This document shows, one piece after another, positions 49,701 through 64,000 of a DNA stretch of 64,000 nt. Positions within the stretch are counted from its first letter, which is position 1; each line of letters begins with the position of its first letter. Source of the stretch: Sanderia malayensis (lineage: Eukaryota; Cnidaria; Scyphozoa; Semaeostomeae; Pelagiidae); assembly GCA_013076295.1 (NCBI GenBank), contig RQOL01000906.1, positions 4,278,001 to 4,342,000 on the forward strand, read 5' to 3'. Position numbers and translations under genes: made by a program. Under the pieces are notes generated by a model that saw nothing but the letters and a program-made list of their open reading frames with translations, was not told where the DNA came from and made no database searches.

Positions 49701-50432
49701 GTGGAAGCTCTGAAGATTCAGCTAAAAGAGTTTATCATCAGAATAAGTTGTGAGGACTACTATCAGAATAAGTTAGCCTTACATAGAAATAAAAGTGGTA
49801 TGTACACATTAACTTGGGAGGACGTCTTGAGGGACACTATCTTCGTCTTGTCTTCACAAATTCGAGGGTCAACTTTAGTGCCCAAGTTATATCGCTAATT
49901 TAATCAAATACTTTGTCTAGCTAAAATCTTAACTTAATGACACAAAAATGAATTTTACACTGTCTCCCTGATGTGATACCCCGCAACTTGATCATTTTTG
50001 GGTATGGCCTTAGGGGGGCGGGGTTGGGCGGAGTAGACCGTAGCGTGCTTTTAATGATCTTGTCTGATTTTATTTTCAAAAATATTAACCCTAAATAGAA
50101 ACAAATCCGAACAAAAGCCAAATATATCTATATTTAAATTTGCGTCAATGAGCGTTGGTATTCAAGGGAAACTAAATTTCGTGACAATTTTGAAGACACG
50201 AGATACGCGAGGCCATTCTTTTGGCCTATTGCAAATTTGTTCACAATAATGTCGGGTAAATGAAATTCTTACCGACTCCCAGCTTTTTTCGTTTGGGCTG
50301 GCTGCTTTTTGAAGCCTTAGCAGCACCTTGTTCGTCATCTTGCAAACTACTTGATTCTGTATCGCTTGCAATGTTCAGAGCTTCGTCAAGATTTCGCCTT
50401 TTCCTTGCCTTTTCATGAATAATTTCATTCAT
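40735..50432 (-). CDS. PR-domain zinc finger protein with 18 fingers
   Basis: Sixteen exons: 50432-50273, 49721-49573, 49261-49048, 48689-48453, 47869-47680, 47136-47038, 46778-46448, 46066-45811, 45670-45473, 45069-44934, 44802-44722, 44316-44086, 43636-43401, 42839-42661, 42452-41860, 41743-40735. Phases agree and give 1432 residues. The PR (SET-related) domain lies at about 62-172, with [42 protein letters not shown] and GEELLVLYD. Eighteen zinc fingers follow at about 260-840, most of C2H2 form. The first and fourteenth carry Cys as the last ligand. The remaining 590 residues are Ser/Asn/Thr-rich with no domain. Such proteins act in the nucleus as DNA-binding regulators, some with histone methyltransferase activity. 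Activity here cannot be judged. Many introns cut inside fingers. The order PR then a long finger array fits the PRDM family, but no one member is clearly matched. Confidence 0.93.
43108..43381. mobile_element. Fold-back element with CTCGAATAAG ends
   Basis: The left end (AAATCACTCGAATAAGCCCC) is an approximate inverted copy of the right end (reverse complement TAAATCCTCGAATAAGTCCC). Near the right end is a near-palindrome around CCCCCGGGG. Target duplication is unclear. It lies in the zinc finger gene's intron after exon 13. It resembles elements at 13597-13788 and 53266-53554 in style. Confidence 0.6.
43688..44008 (-). repeat. Direct repeat B: intronic copy of the gene's own 3' end, with MITE inserted
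   Basis: This matches 40577-40748 in the same orientation, up to GTGCA before, and from TATCAGATAATAT after, a 148-bp MITE at 43827-43974. It includes the stop-codon region (CTACTCGCCATC). It lies in the intron between exons 44316-44086 and 43636-43401 of the same gene. Confidence 0.85.
43827..43974. mobile_element. 149-bp MITE, copy 2
   Basis: Same family and orientation as 107-255, with ends CAGTAAACACCCGC and its complement. TA follows on the right. The left flank reads AA, so one side has mutated. The related segment at 40577-40748 lacks the element and represents an empty site. Confidence 0.9.
44337..44452. repeat. 29-bp tandem repeat, four copies
   Basis: The unit AATAATCCTTGTTTAATGTA plus nine more bases repeats at 44337, 44366, 44395 and 44424, nearly identical. 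It lies just upstream of exon 44316-44086 in the intron. Confidence 0.95.
44454..44478. repeat. 12-bp perfect inverted repeat with 1-nt loop
   Basis: CTAAAGGTATTT, one C, then AAATACCTTTAG. It directly follows the 29-bp array. Confidence 0.9.
46119..46339. repeat. 40-bp tandem repeat
   Basis: ATTCGGT recurs at about 46138, 46170, 46210, 46250, 46290 and 46330. Spacing is 40 bp apart from a first 32-bp unit that lacks GGGTAGAT. It lies in the zinc finger gene's intron between exons 7 and 8. Confidence 0.93.
46348..46388. repeat. 13-bp inverted repeat (hairpin)
   Basis: CTTGGGCTAACCC (46348-46360) and GGGTTAGCCCAAG (46376-46388) pair perfectly across 15 bases. It sits between the 40-bp array and exon 46778-46448. 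The arms contain GGGTTAG, a telomere-like hexamer. Confidence 0.9.
48045..48279. mobile_element. hAT-type MITE, 235 bp, with 8-bp target duplication
   Basis: The ends CAGTGGCGTAG and CTACGCCATTG (reverse complement CAATGGCGTAG) match the tips of the hAT element at 8556-9173. AATGGGGT occurs directly on both sides (48037-48044 and 48280-48287). G-rich and C-rich blocks lie inside each end, and TTGTCGGAAAAT recurs internally. It is non-coding and lies in the zinc finger gene's intron between exons 4 and 5. Confidence 0.92.
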
Positions 50433-50870
50433 CGTGTTTTGAAAACACAAGCACGATCAGAGAAAAACAACAGCGGGAACTTGCGGAATATGGACTGGAT
50501 TTGGACGTCTGGAAAACTTCTCAAATAAACACATCAAAATAATACTGCAATTTACTTTCACATAGAACAGCTTCGCGGCAACATTATACCAATACCTTAT
50601 CAACAAAACTATTGGTATATTATCTGAGAACCTTTCCGATACAAAATGTCGCATAAAATTCACAAAAATCGTGATTGTCGAAGAGACTCCTCCAGCCTCC
50701 ACGCCTCACACCATGCCATTCCATAAAACAATCCGCTTCCACATTCACAGGAAATAACAAATGATTGGCTAGTGAATAATGGACCTTTATCTTCTTCGTC
50801 CCATTCCACTTATCTGCTGTCTGGCTTTAATCACGACACCAGTGAGCTCCACGTGAAAAGCTCTCATTTA
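50433..50870. other. Upstream flank of the zinc finger gene
   Basis: About 440 bp between the minus-strand start at 50432 and the satellite. It is the likely promoter side. No TATA box or strong motif is evident. Confidence 0.45.
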
Positions 50871-52048
50871 TACTCCTGCGCAGTAACGTATATATGGCAC
50901 TGCGCATACACACCAACATTTACGGCCTCTAACCCTAACCCTATTCCTAACCCTAACGCTAACCCTAACCAATACAACATACACTGTCAGTAGGATTACG
51001 TCTTGTATACTCCTGCGCAGTAGCCTATATATGGCACTGCGCATGCACGACCACCTTTACGGCCTCTAACCCTAGCCCTAACCCAAATCCTAGCCCTGAT
51101 CCTAACCCAAACAGATACATCATACACTGTCAGCAGCATTACGTCATGTATGCTCCTGCGCAGTAGCCTAAATATGGCACTGCACATACACGCCCACCTT
51201 TATGGCCTCCAACCCTAACCTTAACCCTAACCCTAACCCTAACCGATAAACCATACACTGTCAGTAGCATTACGTCATATATACTCCTGCGCAGTAGCCT
51301 ACATATGGCACTGCGCAGACACACCCACCTTTACGGCCTCTAATCCTAACCCTAATCCTAACCCTAACCCTAACCCTAACCGATAAACCATACACTGTCA
51401 GTAGCATTACGTCATGTATGCTCCTGCGCAATAACCTATATATGGCACTGCGCATACACACCCACCTTTACGGCCTCTAACCCTAGCCATAACCCTAATC
51501 CTAACACTAACCCTAACCCCAACCGATACACCATACACTGTCAGTAGCATTACGTCATGTATGCTCCTGCGCAGTAACCTATGTATGGCACTGCGCATAC
51601 ACAACCACCTTTACGGCCTCTAACCCTAACCATAACCCTAATCCTGACACTAACCCTAACCCTAACCCTAACCGATACAACGTATACTGTCAGTAGCATT
51701 ACGTCATGTATACTCCTGCGCAGTAACCTATATATGGCACTGCGCATACACACCCACCTTTACGGCCTCTAACCCTAACCATAACCCTAATCATAACACT
51801 AACCCTAATCCTAACCGATACACCATACACTGTCAGTAGCATTACGTCATGTATACTCCTGCGCAGTAACCTATATATGTCACTGCGCATACACACCCAC
51901 CTTTACGGCCTCTAACCCTAACCCTAACCCTAATCCTAACCCTAACCTCAACCCTAACCAATACACGATACACTGTCAGTAACATTACGTCATTTATACT
52001 CCTGCGCAGTATCCTATATATGGCACTGCGCATACACACCCACCTTTA
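50871..52048. repeat. Satellite of nine units with interspersed telomeric hexamers
   Basis: Units start TACTCCTGCG or TGCTCCTGCG at 50871, 51008, 51151, 51282, 51419, 51562, 51711, 51854 and 51997. Spacings are 137, 143, 131, 137, 143, 149, 143 and 143. Each full unit has TGCGCAGT and ACTGCGCA around a TATATGG-type core, then CCACCTTTACGGCCTCTAA, a CCCTAA run (with CCATAA and CCTAAT variants), then a CACTGTCAGTAGCATTACGT block. Spacing differs only by multiples of six. It lies between two divergently transcribed genes. Frames of 61-67 codons in it are by-products of the repeat. Confidence 0.96.
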
Positions 52049-52770
52049 GGAAATTTAGGTTGATTTATTCTGATCAAAACACAAAATATATGATCTCATC
52101 AGGTTTTGAACTAGTGGTCTCGAGCTTAGCGTGCAGGAAAGTTACCGGTAGTCCACAGGAACCCTTACCAGCTAAGGAGCAGAAGATGATAAGGTCAAAG
52201 GAATGAAAGCACCAGCCACACAGTCATCCTTCACCCGTTGATATTGGTCATCTACCCTTACGTTCTGCATACATGCGTCATGCCACATTTGAAATTGGCT
52301 GGCACAGCAAATCATTCGGTTATCGAATTAAATTATGCGTTGGCATACGACAGAAGCAAGCTAACATCTCACCCCTTGTTTACATGAGAAAACTCAGCCC
52401 GGGATAGTTCAAAACGGATCTGAAACAATTTTCTATGCACTTTTAATATTTATATTTATATTTAATATTTAATATTTTTAGAACTTTAACTTGTGAACCT
52501 GGCTGGAAACAAGTATTGCATACATACATACACACATACATACAAAATCGAGGATTTAAGGTATGCACAACGCTCCTCCGCAGATCAATGACTGTTCATG
52601 CTGACCACTTGTCGTTTTTCAATTTTCGTTACTCGTACTTCGTTTTTTTATACAATTCTCGGTAAGGTCCTGTCCTTTTGGCCACTAGTATTTTTTGCCA
52701 ACCAACAACTTTACTCTTTTTTTTAATTTCCCTTTTTAAAATATTGACCCGCCAAGAATTAAACTGGAGA
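52049..52770. other. Upstream flank of RIOX1
   Basis: Non-coding sequence from the end of the satellite to the RIOX1 ATG, with AT-rich runs near 52440-52480 and a CATACATA run near 52515. An in-frame ATG at 52678 would add 31 mostly hydrophobic residues and seems less likely than 52771. Confidence 0.5.
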
Positions 52771-58243
<5,473 letters not shown>

Positions 58244-58643
58244 ACACAACTTTTCTTGGTTTAGTTGACAAGTAGTAGAGGTTGGTAAACCCTTCAAACG
58301 TATACCTGGGTTTTTACAGTCGTCGGACTTTAGTCTAATCAATCTCTTAATTTTCAATCCGTGTTGTGCTATGTGGTGTGCAAGAATACCAAGCGAAGTA
58401 TACTGATCGATGAACTGGTCTATTTATTTTTGTAATTGATAATTTATTGACTTGATTCGTGCAATTCAGAGCTGTAGTAGAAATTTCAAAATGCTGAATT
58501 TGATAGAAATTATTTTGCAAATTTTGCGTGTGAAAAATTTCTTATCTGCAAAAGAGTTGATCAAGTTGTTTTTCGCAACAAACAGTTTGCATTTGACAAA
58601 ATTCTATGTGCGCTATAAACCATCCCCTGTCCATACAATTGTT

Positions 58644-60128
58644 TCAGAGTTTCACGGGGCCAGTTGAGGTTGATTTCTTTGCCGTGCAAGAATCGTTGTC
58701 TTGGTAAACTCCGTAGTGAACATCAATGTCTCTGAGCTCTGTTGTACTTTCCATGAGCGTTGTGTAGATTGACGAATTGTCTCCTTTGTTATGCATGAAT
58801 ATCTCTGCAATCCAGTCGAAACCGGTTTGATTATCAGCATCATCATAATCATGATGATTATTGCAACAGCTGATATTCAAGTCAATCTTCTTGTATAAAA
58901 CGTATCCAATAAAGTTATTATAGTCGTTGCACAACATATCGTTAACAATTTGCTTTAGTTTCTCTCCCAGCTCGTAGGTACCATGATTTACGTCACAACT
59001 TTGCGAGCGAACTGCAATGAAACACTTGGCAATATTGTCAGTTGAGCTTGTTATCATTTCGACAGGGATGTTCTTGTCCTGTGTGGTAACCTGCAAGCTC
59101 TTGAAATCTCTTGCTGCTGTTATGAACGTTCCAATATTTTTGACTTTTATGACAGGCCAGGCCCGTGAAGGATTCCACCAATTATTGTTTTCAACATTAG
59201 CATGTTTTTCATTTTCCATAAACTTCGTGAATTTATCTAATTTCCAGACTGTCTTTGATATGAATCTTAGTCTGTTTTGCTGTTTTGAAGATGCACTTTT
59301 CTGTACCTCCTTCTGCTGTGAACTGATAACCTTCAGTGCTCCCTTATCGATGTGCTTTTCCGATAGGCCCTTCCAGAATCGCTTCACCATAGTCCAAGTT
59401 GCTAATGACGAGTCCAAAGACAGGAATTGGATTATGTTAGGTTCATCAATAGCAGCCATGATGTTTTCAAGAATTTTTAAGCCCTTTTCTCGATTTTTAT
59501 TAATGAACTGTTTTCCTGCAACCCAACAAGGACCATTGATTCAACTGATTAATCTTCCTGTATGATCTGTTGTAAAAACACCACAGTCAACAAAGGCCAG
59601 GAATTCTTTGCTTCAGCCTCACGCACGCCAGGCATATGATGTTTTCATTCAATGTTGATAAATTATTCAGAAACCACACCTGCTTTCGTTGTTTCCTGCT
59701 TTGCAGAATCAATTTTCCACCGCTGCTGCACCCAATGTGAACACTTCACTCACAACCACCGACAATATCTTCCTCTTTTCAAATTTCCTGTGTCTGATTT
59801 TCTTTCAACTGTTCTTTCCCACAAAATCGTTTCTAATTGTTGTTTACTGTTCTTATCCTCTTTCTTATCAATCTTTCTTATCCTCTACCCGTATTCTCAT
59901 TATATCTTTTCTTTTCCTATAAACTTGCCTGCATGTACATAGTTGCTGTGTGAGATAATTCCTTGTGTTGTGGTGAAACGTTCCGCACTTGCACCTGCAT
60001 CTTTGTGTCTGGGCAACCTGAACACAAATAACCATCCTCCATTCAACAATCTTGTTAATGACATGACCAACCATTCTCATAATGAACGACTGCTTTGTTG
60101 AATCACAAGCTTCGTGACTCATGTTCAT
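58644..60128 (-). CDS. Unrecognised 342-residue protein, three exons
   Basis: Exons 60128-60018, 59725-59680 and 59515-58644 join in phase. The donors are CAG|GTTGCC and GCAG|GTGTGG, and the acceptors end in GTGCAG and TTGCAG. I do not recognise the family. The protein has no signal peptide or clear membrane segment. It is mixed, with a basic middle (EVQKSASSKQQNRLRF), Trp-rich WNPSRAWPVIKV and an acidic, Asp/Asn-rich C-terminus. Its 3' end faces RIOX1, with 400 bp between the stops. Its 5' end is divergent from the inositol-trisphosphate 3-kinase. Met at 60122 is an alternative start. The large last frame and consistent phases support a real gene, but exons 1 and 2 are less certain. Confidence 0.62.
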
Positions 60129-60737
60129 TAGACTTATCGTACTAGGGTTTGTATTTATTCTGATTATATTAACTCTTTTTACGCTTATGGTGTCCCAAAA
60201 AGACCCATTATTTGATCCATATTTTCATTTTTGTTTCCCCAGCATCCGTCGCTACTATACTACCTCCCGCTCCCCTCCCCAAAAATAGCTTTTGTCTTTT
60301 GGGCCTTCTACTAGTACGTCAGGCTTTGTCAGCTGGATAAAGACCTTACATGCTTTACAGTCATTTTTAGTCATTCTTCCATTCATTGACGTCAAAAGAG
60401 GCAACTCATGAAGCAGGAAGTTTTTTGCCAGTTTATTGAGCCCGATTACTCTTAATTAACTTCTTTATGGATTGTCACACCCACGCCCCCTTTGTTTATA
60501 AGCCATTGAATTGAATTGTGTCATTGTGTTGTGGATGAAAGTTCTCTTGAAGGAGGGATCAAAATGTGTTTGCATAATATCATGGTATTCACTCCATTTC
60601 CTTTGCTCTCGTCAGACAGGATTTTGTTTAGATATTAGTGGTTGGTACCGTGTGTCGTTTTATCTACCATTGAAAGATTCATTCTTGAGTGTAATGCGAC
60701 TCGCGCGCGTCGTAAGTAGGCCTGAATTTTTTGTAAA
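60129..60737. other. Divergent promoter region
   Basis: About 600 bp between the unrecognised minus-strand gene and the kinase. It contains CTCGCGCGCGTCG near 60700, the most CpG-dense spot here, just before the kinase ATG. No TATA box is obvious. Confidence 0.45.
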
Positions 60738-63700
60738 ATGTCGGGCATTGAGAAACCAGTGGATTTTGCAACAACGAATATTCCTGTTACTGCATCCGCC
60801 GACGAGAAAATCTCTTTGACTTTAAAAAACCGCACGGCACCATTCATGACTATTTCTAAAGGGATTCTTAGCCTACCAATTGGCGAACAGGTAAATGGAA
60901 TTTCACCTGCTGACTGCAACGAAAACAACAAGCATCCCCTACGTGTGCAACAACACACGGCAGTTGCTGTGGATGTTGATAATACCAAGCAAAGCCGAAG
61001 TGCTTTGAGCACGGGACATTTGCACAAGAACAGAGATAAACACTTAATCTTGATTAATAATAGTATGGAGGTGGGAAATGTCGAGGCAAAGCAGCTTAAT
61101 TCAGTATCGACTGGAGAGGAGAATCTCTCAAATCTCAGTGCCAATGTTTTGAGACAAGCTTCTGCTTCTAGTTTGTGCAGTTGGACCTCATCTGATTCAA
61201 CCCAAACACTCGACGATAGCTTGTCAGATACAGAATTGACCGATAATAATGCGTCAACTGGAATCTCTTTTAAAGCAAATAATAAAAAGGTAAGATGTAA
61301 GATAAATTGGTGTGTTTAAGAAATGATATTTTGCTTGTATAAGTTTGTCAAGGTGTCGGTGTGTCTTCCTCTAATTTATCGAAACTTTTGAATAATAAAT
61401 AGGGTAGGTAGATTTTGTTTGCTGTGAAAATTGACACGCAAGTTTTATTAATTAAGCCTACTTATGAAATACTTTAGTATTATTTTAATGCTATGGATTG
61501 TTTTTAAAGAAGTTTCAATATTGTTTTTATGAATCAAATATTCGCAATAGAACCATAGTTTATAGAACCATAATTTTGAGTTTATAGAACTATAAACTCA
61601 AAATTAGATCACATGTTGTTTTACCCGTTCTGTTCCATACAGTAAATACTGTTTTATCATCGTTATAAACTTTATCAAATTTTCTGTCTCTCTAATTTAT
61701 TTTCATCTACAATGTTTTAGCCAAATCTTTGGGGTAAAGTAAGGAAAGCAATTCATTGGTCCCCATTTGTTCAAAGTTACAAGAAAAAATACCCTTGGAT
61801 TCAACTGGCTGGACATGACGGTGAGTTTTGGTATTTTTCAAACCTCATCTTTACCTTGAAGTTATCATTTATTAATTAATGATGAATAAATAAGCTGCAA
61901 AACACAATTTTCGGTCTCAAATTATCAAAACTAAAACCTCACCAACACATGTTTAATTAAAAAATCTTTAAATTCTCAGACTTCTATTCATGCTACAGCT
62001 AGTTTCCTTTTGGATTATTCAATCCTATTCAGTATTTAAAACTCTGTGTGCAAAAGATTTTTATCTGATTATTATTTCATTGTTTATTGATGAAGACTTC
62101 TGGATCCCACCTGAATTGTCCTTCGATTAGAATCTCAATGGAAAAATATGAGTAAATAAATGTCAGCAAACATTATTGATCAGCTGTCTCAAATGGCAGC
62201 AAATTGTAGATAGAAGTCTTTAAATTTCAATGCACTCAAATTTCAATTTATATAAGCATCTTTCTGTTTGAATATACTGATATCTAAAATCAAACGTTTT
62301 AATAAATTTTTTGATCTCTCTTTCAATAGATTTAAAAATGCCATTTTAAGACAATAAGAGCATATATAATGTGGAGATTATCTAAAAATAAATACGTTTT
62401 AAAAATCTTTATCCTTTGTTATACCTGAAAGCTCTCCAAATTTAATCTTTCAAGTTATATTCTAGGTGCATTCAAGGCTGGAGAAAAAGGGACAATTCTA
62501 AAGAAAGCTTCTTGTACAGAAGTTGAATGTTTGATTAAGTTGATGGGTGATGTTCTGAGACCGTATGTACCTGAATACAAGGGACAGCAAGAAAGTGATG
62601 GATGCTGTATCTTTTTCAGTTATAGGTCTTTGTTTGGCTATGTTGCTTTTATTCGTTTATAACTAGGGGCTATATACAAGAATAAAAGCATTCGTAGGAC
62701 GATGCTATGCTATTTCAAGCAGATTCCCATTTTCTCTTTTTCTTCTTTTGGGTGAATTTAGTTCAGATATCTTGAACTTTTGCTTTCTCAAACAAATTTT
62801 CATTTCCCATGCGAGTTGGAGATAGTGGGACTTGTGTAAAGGTTAGATAGACAATAGAAAAAACTGTTGAGCACACTACCATTTCCAATCTGCTATGCAT
62901 ATGTAATGCATTGCTGTACTTGCATCTGCAGAAATGTATACTTAACCAGTGATATAGGTTATGCTGAAATGCAAGACTTGCTCGCTGACTTTGATTCGCC
63001 ATCAGTAATGGACTGCAAAATGGGAATAAGGCAAGTTAAGTTGATTCATATACTTTTCTCAAACTCGTACACTTTTCCATGTACTCTAAATGTGACTAAA
63101 AAAGCTGGAATCGATTTGATTATATAATCCACTTTAAAACTCTGCTACAAAGCAACACCTATAACAGCAACTTAGTACATAAAGCAATATACGCAATAAC
63201 AACAAAAGTTTCATAACAGTGGTATTTTATTTATTTTAACCTATTTAATGTATTATATTGTCATTTTTCTTGCAGGACATATTTGGAAGCCGAGCTTGGG
63301 CTATCAGGCAAAGAACCAAGGCCTCGCAAGGTTTGTACTGTGCTCTGTACTAAACAGGAAATTACTGATTAATATTTTGGTCTTGTTAGGTGCAATTGAA
63401 AGGAGACAAATGTAAATGCTGGATGCTTAATAGAGTTTCACCTTTGAATAAGCCCCCAGCTAAACACTTTTGTTGCAAGTGAGCCTTTAAGAATTTACTG
63501 TAAGCAATAGGAAAGAATCTTGGAATTTTGGAATTTACTGTAAGCAATAGGAAATACATTTGGAATTTACTTCACTCTGAGAATGGTTGTTTGTTTCTAC
63601 GACCAAATATATAGATTGTAGGCAATTGTTAACATTGTTTTTTCCTAATGAAAATGAAACTTTTGGTTATATTGTTCATTATTAAATAGGAAAGACAGTT

Positions 63701-63960
63701 TAATACATTACCATGTCCAATTCGCTACATATGTGTAACTTTCACCTTACTAAATTTGTGCGTGCATCTAATGAAGTTCATGCCAGCTCATACAACTGAT
63801 CTTTTTGCAGGATTTGTATGAGAAAATGATTCACGTAGATGAAAACGAGCCCACAGAGGAAGAAAAAGCTCAACAAGCAATCACCAAACCAAGATACATG
63901 CAGTGGAGGGAACAGCTGAGCTCAACTGCTACGCTGGGCTTCAGAATAGAAGGAATTAAG
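60738..63960 (+). CDS. Inositol-trisphosphate 3-kinase, N-terminal part (partial)
   Basis: Six exons: 60738-61289, 61721-61820, 62466-62606, 62958-63030, 63276-63330 and 63811-63960. The gene continues beyond the window. The family phosphorylates Ins(1,4,5)P3 to Ins(1,3,4,5)P4, controlling calcium signals in the cytoplasm. The first 184 residues are Ser/Thr/Asn-rich and non-catalytic. The kinase region begins with [14 protein letters not shown] and [17 protein letters not shown], and includes [15 protein letters not shown] with the family PxxxDxKxG motif (Asp283, Lys285). It continues with RTYLEAELG, then [20 protein letters not shown] and [14 protein letters not shown]. Family length and motif order match ITPKA/B/C, and no one paralogue is favoured. 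The exon 4 donor is GC, not GT. The start ATG follows a frame closed upstream. Confidence 0.94.
61571..61606. repeat. 16-bp perfect hairpin in a kinase intron
   Basis: The arms are 61571-61586 and 61591-61606, AT-rich, with loop GAAC. It lies in intron 1 of the inositol-trisphosphate 3-kinase gene. Confidence 0.9.
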
Positions 63961-64000
63961 GTGTGTTGAATATGATGAAATTCTTTACACAACATATGCT

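Noticed and set aside
50930..51960. Chromosome end (telomere)
   Set aside because: CCCTAA runs are short, interrupted by a long backbone and flanked by genes on both sides.
50996..52039. Series of 61-67 codon Arg/Val-rich ORFs
   Set aside because: They are reading frames through the telomere-hexamer satellite, repeated once per unit. No gene structure.
59017..59565. Plus-strand 182-codon ORF
   Set aside because: It is antisense to the minus-strand 342-residue gene, which has matching splice phases, and shows no motif of its own.

Overview
The window is animal nuclear DNA. Its genes are intron-rich with GT-AG introns and encode animal families: a four-domain sodium channel, a PR-domain zinc finger protein, an inositol-trisphosphate 3-kinase, a kinesin and a forkhead protein. 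It is AT-rich, with small non-autonomous transposons, minisatellites and TTAGGG-type hexamers. Gene spacing (8 confident genes in 64 kb), a 2-aminoethylphosphonate transaminase and an atypical sodium-channel inactivation motif point to an invertebrate, plausibly a cnidarian or other early-branching marine animal. The sequence alone does not fix the species.

Layout. (1) 351-2690 (+): last three exons of a voltage-gated sodium channel. (2) 5474-7677 (-): complete 4-exon 2-aminoethylphosphonate:pyruvate transaminase with a mitochondrial-type leader. (3) 8556-9173: internally deleted hAT transposon with perfect 8-bp target duplications. (4) 9995-19160 (-): 10-exon gene joining two cadherin-like beta-sandwich domains, a degenerate RING, a TRAF-type zinc finger and TPR repeats. 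Its stop codon lies in a 31-bp minisatellite and X-box-like (RFX) motifs lie upstream. (5) 24029-25318 (-): single-exon divergent forkhead protein built around 8-residue and 7-residue tandem repeats. (6) 27579-37013 (-): 19-exon kinesin, 1452 residues. (7) 39803-40443 (-): weak candidate for a small secreted peptide. (8) 40735-50432 (-): 16-exon PR-domain protein with 18 zinc fingers, 1432 residues. (9) 50871-52048: satellite of nine units whose lengths differ by whole telomeric hexamers, filling the divergent promoter region between the zinc finger gene and (10) 52771-58243 (+): 15-exon ribosomal oxygenase RIOX1/NO66. (11) 58644-60128 (-): 3-exon unrecognised protein. (12) 60738-63960 (+): first six exons of an inositol-trisphosphate 3-kinase, cut by the window edge, with one GC-AG intron.

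The genes do not form an operon or one pathway. They are a sodium channel, a mitochondrial phosphonate enzyme, a motor, transcription or chromatin factors, a ribosome-modifying oxygenase and a signalling kinase. X-box-like motifs, a forkhead with some FoxJ1-like features and a kinesin hint at a ciliary theme, but only weakly. The gene models were assembled by hand from splice signals, reading-frame phase and family motifs. For the multi-exon genes complete in the window, exon lengths sum to a multiple of three.

The most unusual items are the telomere-hexamer satellite, the copy of the zinc finger gene's own 3' end inside one of its introns (later hit by a mobile element), the domain mix of the TPR gene, the repeat-built forkhead protein and the altered sodium-channel inactivation motif. 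I saw no clearly new multi-gene system.
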